A stretch of 64,000 bases of DNA, from NCBI GenBank assembly GCA_949361645.1, contig OX442416.1, forward strand, positions 16,682,993 through 16,746,992, in the 5' to 3' direction. A model generated the notes under the pieces. The model did not search any database and was not told where the DNA came from. It was given only the letters and a program-made list of their open reading frames with translations. A program made the position numbers and the translations under genes. Position 1 is the first letter of the stretch. Each line of letters begins with the position of its first letter. Positions 1 through 12,030 of the stretch are shown here, piece by piece. Source of the DNA: Spongilla lacustris. Its lineage: Eukaryota; Porifera; Demospongiae; Spongillida; Spongillidae.

Positions 1-1937
1 TTTCTGTCTTCTCCCTGGGAAAATGTGGCTAGCATTTTATCCATTACCACAAGTCCCCAGTGACACTCAAGTATTCTCATTTCCAACAAACTGCAGTGAC
101 CCTGACCTGTGCAATGTCACAGGTAAGTATGAAGGAAAAGTTACCACACATCCTGGTGGGACTGTGAAACTTAATTTTATCACAGCAGATGATGGAAACA
201 ACCTATCACCCAGTGTGGTTTATGCATCAATAGGCACAAATGGTGACATCACTACAACCATAACACTTGGAAGCTCAGTGGATAGGAACAGTATGTGGTA
301 CAATAGAGTACCAAATCTCTGGACCACAAATGGCTTCACAAAATTTGGCTCTGTCCACATCTCCAGGTAGTTTACCAACAGTCATTGAGGTGGAGCTGTT
401 ACCATGTGAACCAGGGTTCATATTTGTGTCAAGCTATTCTACATGCCATTGCTCTAAATTCCTCACTTCACATGGAGTGGTCTGTGATACATCAGATGGT
501 AGTGTTACCAGAGATCAAAATAACTGGATTGGTGTGTATAATAACACTCTTCCAGCACTGGCTTCATTCTGTCCTTTGGACTACTGCATCAGTGCCATAA
601 ATAAGCTGTTTCTAGGAAGGCCTTGGGATTTGTGCAGTGGAGGACGTACTGGCACTCTTTGTGGTCATTGCCATGGTAACTACAGTGTGATCTTTGGTTC
701 TTCCCAGTGCCAGGTGTGCTCAGATATATGGCTGATCACACTTGTGATGTTTGCAGTGCTGGGTGTCTTACTGGTGGCAGCACTGTTCTTCCTCAACCTC
801 ACTGTAACACAAGGCACACTCTATGGGCTCATCTTCTACGCCAACATTATTCAAGTCAATACTTCAATATACTTCAGCCAATCCACTTTGAGACCATTGC
901 AGGTGATTGTGTCCCTTGTGAATCTTGCAAGACCTTGGGCTCCCTCTGTGTTTCTATGAAGGTATGGATGATGTGGACAAGGCTGGCCTTCGGTTTGTGT
1001 TCCCAGCCTACCTCCTCATCCTCACCATGACAGTCATTATGCTCTGCCACTACTGTCTTAAGTGATCTCAAACTACCTCCACTAGGTCCTGTTTTTATTA
1101 TAATAGAACAAAGAGCAGTTGGTGTCCTATCTACTCTCATCTACTTGTCATATTCCAAGCTGCTAAGAACTGTCATTGATGTTTTTACATATTCCACAGT
1201 CCATTCATGGGAAGCATACTGTTATATTTGTGGTAGCCATGGTGACATGTGTCTTGTTCCTCCTCCCCTACACCTTTGCCCTCACTTTCATTCCAATTAT
1301 TGAACGGTACAGTGAACACAATAGGCTGTTCAACTATCTCCACAAGATGGCCAATCAGATCAAACCAATGAATGATGCCCACTATGCCCCCTATAAGGGG
1401 GAGTGGCGATGGTGGCTGGGAGCAAGGCTTTGGCTTCTAGTTGTGATGTACAGTTTAAATCCAGTGTTTAGTTCTGACAATCCATCTCTGCTTCTGTCAA
1501 TCTAGGCTACCATGGTGATCCTGTTCATGCTAGTACAAGCTAGAATAGAACCATTTGGACAGTCACTTCAAAAGTCAGAAAAATCTAACAGATGTACCAA
1601 CATCTACAATCTGTTCTATAATTGTCTTGACCTGTTTTACCTCCTCAACTATATTGTATTAGCTCTGTTAATGTCTTACATTCTAGACAAAAGTTCAGAC
1701 CAAACTCAGCCCTTTGTGGTATGTGTTGGTGTTTTGGTGGATCTGTATGTAGTGGTGGTGATGGTGACTGTCTTGTACCATCTCATTGTGGCCATCCTCA
1801 AGGCTTGTGGGATATATGACAGAGCCAAAGAGAAGATTGATGGATTATTTCAAAGGAAATGTGAATTAGTGGTTCCTGCTAGCAAGACTTTGACAGCCAA
1901 CTTTGGTGAGAAGGAACCACTGATGTGTGAAGACTAA
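1..1937 (+). pseudogene. Decayed multi-pass membrane protein (cysteine-rich ectodomain family)
   Basis: Five reading-frame blocks on one strand together make one protein. Blocks 1-2 (about 1-960) read as an extracellular beta-rich region with cysteine motifs (IEVELLPCEPGF, then C-H-C and CGHCHGNYS) followed by the first hydrophobic helices. The next blocks carry LDLGLPLCFYEGMDDVDKAG, LSYSKLLRTVID, FLLPYTFALTFIPIIERYS, a DAHYAPYKGEWRWW segment and further helices to 1937. The order and the 'LDLG..CFY.GMD' and 'SY.KLLRT' signatures match a multi-pass family I recall as expanded in sponges and cnidarians; function is unknown to me. Frame changes fall at about 290-300, 927-930, 1056-1061 and 1180-1205, and an in-frame stop lies at 1503-1505 inside the same frame as the last block. 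Four indels plus a stop in otherwise recognisable coding sequence indicate a pseudogene rather than introns, since no splice sites fit. The 5' end may lie outside the window. Confidence 0.72.
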
Positions 1938-2257
1938 AGTACATACAATGTTGTGTGTTTTTAGTATCTTTTATATATTTGTTAGTTTTACTCAAGGTAT
2001 ATATTTACATGTAGTTGTGCTTGATGTACATGTATAAATTATTTGTGATTAATTACATAGCCTGATTGCTTTCTTATTCCTTTAATAAGATGGGAACACC
2101 ATAGTTAAAATCAATCCAACAAATTGATTGTACTGTAGATATGGCTAACCATTCAGAAAACACTGATAGTAATGCTGGTTCTTTAGTATCAGAAAACATC
2201 TAAGTGAAGATCCCAATCCAACAACAAATCCAAATCCTATGAATAAGTCAATGATTT
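1938..2257. other. AT-rich intergenic stretch
   Basis: No gene, RNA or repeat structure was recognised between the membrane-protein pseudogene and the non-LTR relic. Confidence 0.5.
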
Positions 2258-2560
2258 ATGACCCAGGTTTCAGCTAAAAATGAAGAAGATGATGCAAAAA
2301 AAGCCATTCTTCTAGCGTGTTGTGATGATACATTTGCAGATTGTAATGATGAAACCTTTTCTGCTCTTGAGCTAAAGCACCCTCATGCCCACCCTGATAC
2401 TGTTATACCTTCCATTTCTGAAATAGCACATCATTTCTATCCATTTGTAAGAATACACTGTTGCTGAAAATAACATGAGAGGAAATGTCTGCCCTTTATG
2501 CTCCTCATCAGCTAGGTTTGGTATCAAAGGTGGGGCTGAGGCAGTGGCTCACACAACTAT
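2258..2560 (+). mobile_element. Non-LTR retrotransposon relic, N-terminal part of the RT protein
   Basis: The open stretch 2258-2467 contains ETFSALELKHPHAHPDTVIP, a segment I recognise from the region N-terminal to the reverse transcriptase of a non-LTR retrotransposon family common in sponges and other invertebrates. After the stop, another frame (about 2480-2560) reads ARFGIKGGAEAVAHTT, resembling an 'FG...GAEA..HA' segment of the RT protein. The fragment is short, stop-interrupted and lacks the catalytic YxDD box, so it is a dead remnant. Related fragments from other parts of the same protein occur at 15450-16056, 21440-22140, 26060-26436 and 27538-27952. Confidence 0.55.
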
Positions 2561-3564
2561 AGGTTGTGCCTCCATAACCTCCCCCTAACCATCTACTGCT
2601 AATACTGGCCACGTCTCACTTGTCTGTCAGTACAAAAGATAAGAACACTTCTGAAGCCAGAGCACATAAATGGATGCCCAAATGAAGACTCCATAAGTGA
2701 GAGGAGGCATGTGCTACATAAACTAATGGCTATACCGGGTGTCCACAATTGAACAAAACACATTTAAATCAGTATAACTCATCATTGAAATTAATTGACT
2801 TGATTTCATAATGTACAAATACAAATCTGGAAGGGAATACTAACAATCCAATTAGATTTAAAATACGGTAAATCATTAAGAAATTGTATCAAAACTCTCA
2901 TTAATCAACTTATTCAAAACCCTCTATTATCAACATTATTCAATATTAAGGTTAGATAACTGATAACAATATTTTTTTATAAATATCACAGGATATGAAT
3001 ATGCAGTGAATAAGATTGATTTCAAGTTTATAGTAAGATATTAAAAATTTAAGGTCATAATTTGCTTAACAGTTATTAGGATTGAAGCTGTTGTTTATAT
3101 TAATTTTAATAAGCATTGCTGATTAGTCCATTATTAAAGAAAGCAGGATTTCAATTTATGGGATTGATGCATTAAAACTCAAAGTTCATTAAAATCAAAG
3201 TGGTCTAGCATTTTCAAGTACAATTGTTTGTTTTCAATATTAACTAATAAAATTTCATAATTTTTCAAACTTCCATTTTGCAGTTGATAAATCTTGAGAT
3301 CTTGAAATTCATTAAAATTTACTGTGCATTATTATGTCAAATTATGACAGAACTACAATGTACGATACTTGGCAAATAAACTCGAGATCCTTGTTACTAC
3401 GTTTTATAGCATAAGAAAGGCACATGATGTTTAGATTCAAAAAGGGTGCAGTGGCCAGAAGCAGGTATGTGAATAGAAGTGAAATGGTAGGGAAAAAAGT
3501 GTGGATGGTCACTGTAGGCACTTATTCACTTTTTGTATAAATCAATAAATGAATAATTCCTAGT
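2561..3564. other. AT-rich intergenic stretch without recognised genes
   Basis: No coding signature, RNA gene or repeat structure was recognised. The last ~25 bases (about 3540-3570) resemble the left half of a dispersed repeat also seen at 36745-36770, which is interrupted here by the large element that follows. Confidence 0.5.
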
Positions 3565-3570
3565 TTCCTT

Positions 3571-4893
3571 GGTCCGTGTATAAAAGTGCCAAATCATTTT
3601 TTTCCCTGTCAATATTATTAATTGCTCAATTACGGTATCAAATTCTTATTTTTCTAGAAATGAAATTAAAGATTACGCTTGTTGTTATCGCCGTTTTCAA
3701 AAATTGAAAAATGAAAAATTGGAATGGAACCGGAACAGATAAAATGGAACTGGAACTCGTGTCTATTTCCGTCTGAGGCTCAGTCTGCTCTGAAACCGGG
3801 ACCGACCGTTGTTCGGACCAGGAAACCCAAGTTTCTAAACCGAGATGGGTACGAGAAACCGAAATGGGTACGAGAAATGGGCGTTCTAAGAGCCTTAGCT
3901 ATGGTCCGTGGCCGTATAAGTTGTATAACTATTGGGACCTTCCTTTGGCTGCGTTATATACACACACGCGCTCACACACGCGCGCCCACACACACTGACA
4001 CACACATACACACATACGCGCGCGCTCACACACACACGCTCACACACACACACACACACGCTCACACACAACACTCCCTTTAATTCCCTTAGCCTTCATT
4101 AGCCTGCACAAGTATTTTAATTAATAATTAATTTATTCAGTTAAAATAAAAAAGTTTTCTGTAATGTACATTTGGAACACCATACAATTAATTACAAATA
4201 AAAACCAGAGGGGGTTGGAAGCAAAGTTCACTAAACTGATGCAGTACAAATGAAAGGGAGCCACAACGCCAATCAAGGCAAGGCCTCATAGTGTTCAATG
4301 AGCCAGTAATGCAGAAGGCTAACACCAATAATGACACTCCTGTGGTTGCAGACATGGTTTGTGTTGTGGACATTAAAATGCAACTTACTGATATCACAAA
4401 AGACAACCGAAGCATGTGGTCTCGTCCCCAATCGTGAAGAAGTACAAGCATGCTCTGAGTTCTAGTTTCAATTTTAGAATTTTTTTTTCTTTCATGTTTG
4501 CTGTAATTAGTATGACAAAAGCAGTACAGGAAATGCACTACAAGCAATACTACAGACAGGCAAAGTCTATAAACCTACAGTTCAATTTATTATCGTTAAT
4601 AATAGTAATTATAAATGATGGCATGCACTCCATGGTCAGGATGGCTGTTGTGGTTCCATCCTGTGGATTATTTTTATTAACACAAACATTGCATATCAAC
4701 CCCCCCCCCCCCCCCTCCCCCCCTCACTTGAGAGTTTGAATCAAGATGTGGCTGTAGGGTGATGTCTCACCCATGTATCATTAAACATAGTGATGTTCAT
4801 ATAAGGGGCACACCTCTCAGGAGGTTTGGGGAGGGGGGGCAGTAATCTTTGCTTTGTGCAGACAATCATGAATGTTTTACCCAACCTGACTTG
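3571..4893 (+). repeat. Left inverted arm of the 4.6 kb element
   Basis: It matches 6819-8154 on the opposite strand. It contains a CA-rich microsatellite (about 3958-4075) and a poly-C run near 4700. An open frame at 3724-4083 and another on the minus strand at 4188-4547 recur in the right arm. They resemble no known protein and run into simple repeats, so I do not call them genes. Confidence 0.8.
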
Positions 4894-6818
4894 CCACTCC
4901 CATCTATTATGCACTAAGCAGTTTATGGAGGGTCTACTAAAACCAATAGGGCTGTTTAGTGTAGGCAATGAGCTACTCATACGTAATGCATACTGGGGGC
5001 CACAGGTCATGCATGTCAATTTGATTGGCTGCACATGTAGCTCTAAAACCAAGGCAATCCATCACACATAGGTGTCAGCTTTGAATAAATTATATTTTGT
5101 ACTATTGTAATGGGTGAACCTTTCTTTTGTTGAGCAGTGCCAGCTTAACTTATGTGCAGTAGTAAAAGAATATAGTGTCATGTATGTTGTGCGTCAGCTG
5201 GACTGAGCTCTGTTTATTATCCACAGTGTTGTTCTATCTCAGATCTCAGCTGTAGTGATGCATTAATTTACAATTGATTGTGTGACAGCATTATCTGTAC
5301 AATGCATTGAGAAATATTATTATTATTATTATAATTATAAAATGTTATGTATTTGGAGACATTTAACTGCAAGCTAGTGATTGTACATGTGGATTGATAG
5401 GCACATTAAATCTATTTATGGTTGTGTGCTATGCATGATCGGATAAGGAGGGAGTTGCCTTCAGTACACTGTATATGACATGCACCATTTCTTGAAGAGG
5501 TATTATTGAGCATATGATGTGCCAGAAAAAGCACAGCACTGTCTCTCTGTATGGAGATGGGAGGGGTGTGTAATTTTTACTCAGACACACATTACAATAT
5601 CGTAATGTAATTAAATTCTATTGCGCATGTGTGGTTTTCTTGTTTTTAAGTTATATGAATTTCTTTTGACCTGCTCGTTGACGAGAAGGCTCAATAAACC
5701 CTAGATAAATTAATAATTCTTGCGATTGACCAATCAGATTGCGAGATTTCATTATGCTATAGTCTAACCAGTACAAAGTGCACATATTTTTACCCATAAT
5801 TCATGTGGGCTATGTAACAGGTCATGGGCAACTCAGGGTAAAGACAACACTGACATCCCAATGAGAAATGCTCTCGTGCCTATCCTTCAATGGTGCACGG
5901 GGATTACCTATATACTGCTCCAAGTTTATTGCCAAGTCCAGGTACCTACTCTCTTGTGGCTGCAGTTGGTCTTCAGGTAGAGGTACCCTGCTGCACATGT
6001 GTGGCAGCTTCTTCAGGAGAAAAAAAATGCAAGGAGCCTGTCATCAGACGCTTTGAGGTCCTTTTAATTTGATGAGGTGGTCAAACAGTTTTTTGTAATG
6101 TGCTCAGCAATACCAATAATAAAAATAATAACGCATATACACAGAAACACAACAACAAAATGACACAAAAAAAAAGTGTTAATCATTTATTTCAACTCAG
6201 CTTCTCCACTTGGTGTGAGAACCATGCATGCAAGCAAAGATTTGTGGCTCGAAGTATTGCAAAAGAAAGCAGCCATCATGTGGTTTGGTTTGTCCTATTT
6301 AATGCTTATGTATGCTTTATATATGCCTTTTAGTAAGAAATTTCCATCAGTGGAAACAAAATAATAGAATAATTATAATTGGATTGGAGCTGATGTAAAC
6401 CCATATAGGATTCTGAATGCTGGTCACCAACATCAAGACAGTGCTGTTTAGCCCAAGAACCAGTTAGGTAGCAAGATGTCAGCTGGGCGGGGCTTATATA
6501 ACTTAGCATCTTTGCATCATATTCAACTGACCTGTTCATAACCATGCACTGTCACCAGTTACACCATACATAGAGCACAGGACTTCAGATGATGAATAAC
6601 AATAATTGAAAAACAAAATTAATTGGCTGAATCTATCCTATCTACCTCACCCAAACTAAACACGTAATTACAGGCTACAAATTAAGCTGTTTTCTGCATG
6701 TTGCTGTGCTACATATACGCATGTCTCCATACTCAACAAAGCTGGTATGACTTTCACTAAGGTAATTTCCATGTCCAGAATGAGATGGAATCAGTGTATG
6801 CATGGATATTTAAACCCA
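4894..6818. other. Core between the two arms
   Basis: This is about 1.9 kb of unique-looking AT-rich sequence with short ORFs only (for example 5868-6056 and 6100-6333). No transposase motif, integrase or polymerase block was recognised. It may be a non-autonomous filler or captured sequence. Confidence 0.5.
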
Positions 6819-8154
6819 AGTCAGGTTGGGTGAACACAATCATGATTATCTGCTCAGAGCAAAGTTTACTGCCCCCCCCCCCCCCCCCCCCTCCCCTCCC
6901 CTCCCCAAAACTCCTGAGAGGCAGTGATGTGCCCCTTATATGAACATCACTATGTGGATACATGAGTAAGACATCACCCTACAGCCACACCTTGCAAGAG
7001 AGGGGGGGGGGGGGGGGGGGGGGGGGGGTTGAACTGCACACTAAGCAATGTTTATTTGTGTTAATGATAATCCACAGGATGGAACCACAACAGCCATCCT
7101 GACCATGGAGTGCATGCCATAATTTATTATTATTATTATTAACAATAATAAATTGAACTATATACGTAGGTTTATAGACTTTGCCTGTCTGTAGTATTGC
7201 TTGTAGTGCATTTCCTGTACTGCTTTTGTCATACTAATTACAGCAAAAATGAAAGGAAATAAAAAATCTAAAATGGAAACTCTTCACGATTGGGGACGAG
7301 ACCACATGCTTCAGTTGTCTTTTGTGATATCAGTAAGTTGCATTTTAATGTCCACAACACAAACCATGTCTGCAACCACAGGAGTGTCATTATTGGTGTT
7401 AGCCTTCTCCATTACTGGCTCATTGAACACTATGAGGCCTTGCCTTGATTGGCGTTGTGGCTCCCTTTCATTTGTACTGCATCAGTTTAGTGAACTTTGC
7501 TTCCAACCCCCTCTGGTTTTTATTTGTAATTAATTGTATGGTGTTCCAAATGTACATTACAGAAAACTTTTTTATTTTAACTGAATAAATTAATTATTAA
7601 TTAAAATACTTGTGCAGGCTAATGAAGGCTAAGGGAATTAAAGGGAGTGTTGTGTGTGAGCGTGTGTGTGTGTGTGTGTGTGTGAGCGTGTGTGTGTGAG
7701 CGCGCGCGTATGTGTGTATGTGTGTGTCAGTGTGTGTGGGCGCGCGTGTGTGAGCGCGTGTGTGTATATAACGCAGCCAAAGGAAGGTCCCAATAGTTAT
7801 ACAACTTATACGGCCACGGACCATAGCTAAGGCTCTTAGAACGCCCATTTCTCGTACCCATTTCGGTTTCTCGTACCCATCTCGGTTTAGAAACTTGGGT
7901 TTCCTGGTCCGAACAACGGTCGGTCCCGGTTTCAGAGCAGACTGAGCCTCAGACGGAAATAGACACGAGTTCCAGTTCCATTTTATCTGTTCCGGTTCCA
8001 TTCCAATTTTTCATTTTTCAATTTTTGAAAACGGCGATAACAACAAGCGTAATCTTTAATTTCATTTCTAGAAAAATAAGAATTTGATACCGTAATTGAG
8101 CAATTAATAATATTGACAGGGAAAAAAATGATTTGGCACTTTTATACACGGACC
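6819..8154 (-). repeat. Right inverted arm of the 4.6 kb element
   Basis: Reverse-complement partner of 3571-4893. It carries a poly-C run near 6874-6892, a poly-G run of about 26 at 7003-7028 and a TG-rich microsatellite at about 7647-7766, matching the CA tract of the left arm. Confidence 0.8.
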
Positions 8155-8530
8155 TTCCTTGCTTTTTACTCAATTGCTGTTCACAAATCTTACATCACCA
8201 ATTTTATTTTTATATCTTATTTCCTCAATTTTTTTTCTCCCTGCAGGTTCTTATTTTTACATTGCATGCATGAGAGCAAACAAAGAAGGAAGGTACTACC
8301 CATGTATATAGTGCATCACATCACAGATGCAGTAGACACAATCAAAAACTGGGCAACTTCAAATGCAAATCTTCTACTTATACCTAAATTTAACACAAAA
8401 TTTCAGCCAGATAGATTTGCTAAATCATGTACTGATGTAATTTCCGTGATTCCTTATTTCCTTTTCAATTGCTGTCAACAAATCAGATCATACATCATCA
8501 AGTTTATTTTAATGATATCTTGTTATAATT
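8155..8530 (+). repeat. Right part of the interrupted host repeat plus a second partial copy
   Basis: Bases 8155 to about 8335 align with 36764-36967 (shared GCTTTTTACTCAATTGCTGT-like block, then ATTGCATGCATGAGAGCAAA). Bases about 8388-8530 look like another partial copy, beginning with the block seen at 36675 and again running into TTCAATTGCTGTCAACAAATC. A third relative lies at about 12188-12390. Confidence 0.6.
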
Positions 8531-9496
8531 TACATTCATATTTCATGTAAACAACTCGTTAAGTGTGCAGCTTATCGAGCATTTGAAGGTGACATGGCTC
8601 ATCATCACCTCACTAAACGTGTGGCAGAATATTATTATAGGTCTTGGAACAAGCTCTGGCTAGAAGGAAGTGGGGAAATTTTTTTTACATTTCATCATAA
8701 CCGAACTATGAATCATATATATAATGTAACATCCTTTTAGTTTTATCAGTTGCAGTATTTTGTTACTTGTGTGTGAACAAATGTGTGCAAACCAGGGTTA
8801 ATATACGTACGCGCGGTATTTCTCAAAACAGTGAGCTGCATTAGCGCGGATACGATATAATATTTGCGTTATGAAATGCAGTACATTCCCTTAGGCAAAG
8901 ATAGATAAACAAATATGTAATTGGTAATTTTCAATTGATAATTCATTTGCTAGTAATTCAAGCTTTTACTATTCGGGGTTAACCCCTTAATTGTAGAGAT
9001 AAACCCCGAAGTGCACTTTGCGAACAATTGCAGCCAGGAATCCTTTCCTTCGTCTTTGTGACAATTCTAACTCGTATTCCCCATTATGGGTTCTTACCTT
9101 AGGTATCCTGTACAAGCTTTCACATTTTTCGCTTCAAAGCCGCTAAAAATCAGCGTATTCGCAGCGCAGTGAAAGAATTTACATACGCGCGAAAGACAAC
9201 GCGACAACGCGCCTCGTAACGGTTGTCAACAGGCGTCTGAGCGTCTGAGAATATTTGATATGCTCGCGTGAGCAAACCGTACTTCTCTATATTGTCGTTG
9301 TGATGTATGTAAATCGCTTTAGAGGCATGGTGATGTAGCAATTGAAGCAGCAGCAGCTGTGAAAATGTTTCGCCATTTGCACCTTTTACGGAACGGTGCA
9401 CCTAATTAAACCTTTAGTGACAATCGGTAGACCATGTACTTGTACATTTAAAGACTGATTGTTAATTATGATCGTGATTCAGACACCTAATATATT
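8531..9496. other. Intergenic sequence
   Basis: A 59-codon open stretch at about 8567-8740 (containing GDMAHHHLTKRVAEYYYRSW) lacks a start and any recognised family. The ORF at 9150-9401 on the minus strand is also unrecognised. No RNA genes were seen. Confidence 0.4.
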
Positions 9497-9925
9497 CAGT
9501 GGCGTAGGAAGGGAATATAGAGTGCAGAGGCCAACAAAGGTGGTTCCCCCGCCTCCCCGGGGAGGGTACGGGAGTGGGGCACCCCTCCCGGCCAGCTAGG
9601 GGCACGGGGGAGCGCTGTAAGCTCCCCCATCGGGGTCTGGGGCGGAGCTCTAGATCCCAACGCTTTTTGCGTAGAAACCCCCCCAAAACAACGCAAAAAC
9701 TGTAACCAGGTTAGTTTGTTTTGAGACCTAGCCTCTGCGCATGTAATATAAAATACAAAACGGCTATAGTGCAGCCAAGGCCACTTTCGGTAACCGTTGT
9801 ACACTGGGTAGCCTAGCTTGAGCTAGCTCGCGCGATCAATTTGAAGACCACTTGCATTAGTTGCATGTCATTAACTAGCAGCAATTGCTCAGCTAATTGA
9901 ATTGATACATGCGCGCTTGTCAACC

Positions 9926-9956
<31 letters not shown>

Positions 9957-10140
9957 TTTGTTGTTGTGAAAAAGTGCAGCGGCCATGGCCGCTGCTGCCG
10001 CCCCAGCTCCTATGCACATGCGAATTAATCACTGAAACTTTTAAGAAATTGCCGCCCCCCCGCCCCCCCCCCCCCCCCCACACACACACAAAAGGTGTGC
10101 TTTCTAGATGCACGTGCGTTACGTATGGTAGGAAGTGCGC

Positions 10141-10171
<31 letters not shown>

Positions 10172-10229
10172 GGGCGGCAATTTCATGACAGGGGCGGCAT
10201 TTAATATGAATGGGGGGGGGGGGCTGCCG

Positions 10230-10269
<40 letters not shown>

Positions 10270-10291
10270 GGCAATGCTAGATCCGCCACTG
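9497..10291. mobile_element. Candidate terminal-inverted-repeat element bounded by CAGTGGCG termini
   Basis: The left boundary reads CAGTGGCGTAGGAA and the right boundary, reversed, reads CAGTGGCGGATCTAGC. Such CAGTGGCG ends are common on DNA transposons. The interior holds a GC-rich block, a TTA microsatellite (about 9926-9955) and several long poly-C/poly-G tracts (10053-10080, 10155-10174, 10211-10222, 10230-10267). No matching target duplication is visible, so the two ends could belong to different insertions. The phrase 'GGCGGAT(C/A)' also recurs at 55795-55880. Confidence 0.4.
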
Positions 10292-11220
10292 AACACTGGT
10301 CAACAACGCAGACTCCAATTTCAGCCGAGCACCAATATGGCGGACACGATAACGTCATTACATTTACGTGATTAATTGCTTTTTGTCATGTGACCATGAA
10401 AGAGCTCTATAGAACTAGGTTAAAGTACTGCCGGGATATAATGAAGGGAGGGAGTGAGGGGAAGGGAGAGAAAGCGAGGGAGATAGAGAGAGCTTACTGC
10501 ATGGATTTACCTTCGATCCACATTGTAGATGTTGAGAGTGAATTGAAACTGGATATCCGCAAAGACAATCGCTGTACGAACACAGCTTTTGTTTCAAAGT
10601 CGCCACAATGTCGTTGCACGAAACAAATTAAACCACACCCTTCTTAGATATATAATCGGTTTCGGACGTGACATCAGATATCACTAATTCGAAATAGGGC
10701 GCGGTACCCGAAACACACCTTATCATCAGCATCTACTTTCTTCACTTCTTCGTGTGTGATTATATAACTCGCTCGCCGGTAAACATCAGCGTCCCAGGGT
10801 ACGTTCAATCATTGTAATTACTGCATTAATATATATATTTAAAAAAAAAAAAAAAACATTGTTAGTGTATATGTAGTGTGTTCATTTATCGGTCATTTGT
10901 ATACTGACTGCTTGTACATACATCCGATAGATAATAGAGTCTGAATTCCCATTGTATATGAACGTGCAACATGCATGGGAACCACCGCGGCATTATATAC
11001 GATTGGCGCGAGGCGAAAGTATAGCGGTAGTATTAAAAACTGCCGGTGTAACCATGACGCGACGTTTCATGAACACCTTTTGCGCTTTGCGCGGGAAGGG
11101 GGCACAGACGCAGAGTTTTTTTAAATTTAAAATGTATACCCCATTTTCGCATCTGACCCTTCAGTTTCTACAATTGTCCCCCCCCCCCCCAACCCAAAAT
11201 CCATTGCACACCCACCTTCA
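10292..11220. other. Intergenic; poly-A tract and simple sequence
   Basis: Contains an 85-codon ORF (10390-10647) with no recognised family, a poly-A run near 10842-10857 and a poly-C run near 11179-11190. No gene is called. Confidence 0.4.
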
Positions 11221-11285
11221 GCATCGGAACTGTTACTGAACAGAGGGGGGAAGCTAGGACAACAGTTCAGTAACAGTTCCGATGC
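11221..11285. repeat. Perfect 21-bp inverted repeat beside poly-C tracts
   Basis: GCATCGGAACTGTTACTGAA (plus one base) at 11221-11241 is repeated inverted at 11265-11285 with a 23-base loop. Poly-C runs lie on both outer sides. It could form a hairpin or be a truncated fold-back element. Confidence 0.7.
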
Positions 11286-11289
11286 CCCC

Positions 11290-11320
<31 letters not shown>

Positions 11321-11689
11321 ATAATTACAAGAGTTTGCTGAGGGAGCTGAATACAGACATATATAAAAGTTGGAGGTACATATATGTACCTGAGGAGGGG
11401 AGGAAGGGAGGAGACGGAGATGGAGGAGAGGGAGGGTAGGGATAGGAGAGAAACTAGGGGAGTGGATGGGAAAGGAGAAAGAAGAAGGAAAGGAAAAATG
11501 GTGTAGTGTAAACAAAAGAGGAGAATTGTGCTTAGCAAGACATCATGTAGAGGCAGAATGGTAGGTACAATTTGGTATGAATTGACACAGATGTATCTAC
11601 ATGTACACGTACATGCGTCGCATAACAAAAAGTGCATGTATTAATTCACTTAGCATTGGTATAAGTACATATGACTATATTAAAATTAT
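11286..11689. other. Poly-C and CA run followed by purine-rich sequence
   Basis: 11285-11306 is poly-C, followed by a CA run and an AG-rich tract at about 11390-11520. No coding evidence. Confidence 0.5.
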
Positions 11690-12030
11690 ACTATTTTTAA
11701 TCGGAACCATGCATTACCTACATTTGTAGGTTGTAGGATTTGAAGTGTCGTGACTCTGAATAGCAAAACTCCCGATCCCACTATTTCCAATTGGACTTTA
11801 GCAAGCGTTGTGAAACTGCCGAATCTCAGACAACAGAGCGTACAGAGATAATGCCCACTCGTTCCCACAATCAATTCTCTCCGCATAAGAGGTTCATTGC
11901 ACCTTATCCTTGTCACGATTGAAGCGTAATGTTGGCGGTTATGAAAAGGAACTAGAGATAACAAAATAGAAAAATAGAAACTTACTGCCGAATTTGTTTG
12001 GTACTATGACTTTCCAAGTACCCATACGTA
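11690..12030 (-). repeat. Dispersed ~350-bp repeat, inverted relative to 39440-39810
   Basis: Reversed, this stretch reads AGTTCCTTTTCATAACCG, then a block with CAATGAACCTCTTATGCGG and a final ACACTTCAAATCCTAC. The same order of blocks occurs on the plus strand at 39440-39810 with indels. The 92-codon ORF across it is not conserved between copies, so this is a non-coding repeat. Confidence 0.6.

Larger units (their letters stand above)
3565..8160. mobile_element. 4.6 kb element with ~1.3 kb terminal inverted arms and 6-bp target duplication
   Basis: The element runs 3571-8154. It starts GGTCCGTGTATAAAAGTGCC and ends with the exact reverse complement. The left arm (3571 to about 4893) and right arm (about 6819 to 8154) are inverted copies differing by scattered substitutions and by lengths of CA/TG and poly-C/G tracts. 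Both flanks carry TTCCTT (3565-3570 and 8155-8160), a 6-bp target duplication. The flanks together match an uninterrupted copy of another repeat at 36760-36800 (CCTTGTTTCCTTACTTTTTA), so that copy acts as an empty-site proxy. No transposase was seen in the ~1.9 kb core. A 6-bp duplication with long terminal inverted repeats recalls Polinton/Maverick or Dada elements, but the AG terminus expected of Polintons is absent, so the class is unassigned. Confidence 0.8.

Noticed and set aside
3724..4083. 119-codon ORF repeated in both arms of the 4.6 kb element
   Set aside because: Duplicated only because the arms are duplicated; it runs into CA repeats and matches no family.
4188..4547. Minus-strand ORF with counterpart 7249-7533
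   Set aside because: Same reason; no recognised domain and differing N-terminal frames between the arms.
8567..8740. Open stretch GDMAHHHLTKRVAEYYYRSW
   Set aside because: No start codon or splice sites and no recognised family; could be an eroded exon but not supportable.
10390..10647. 85-codon ORF near a CAATATGGCGGAC sequence
   Set aside because: No similarity, splice partner or second signal.
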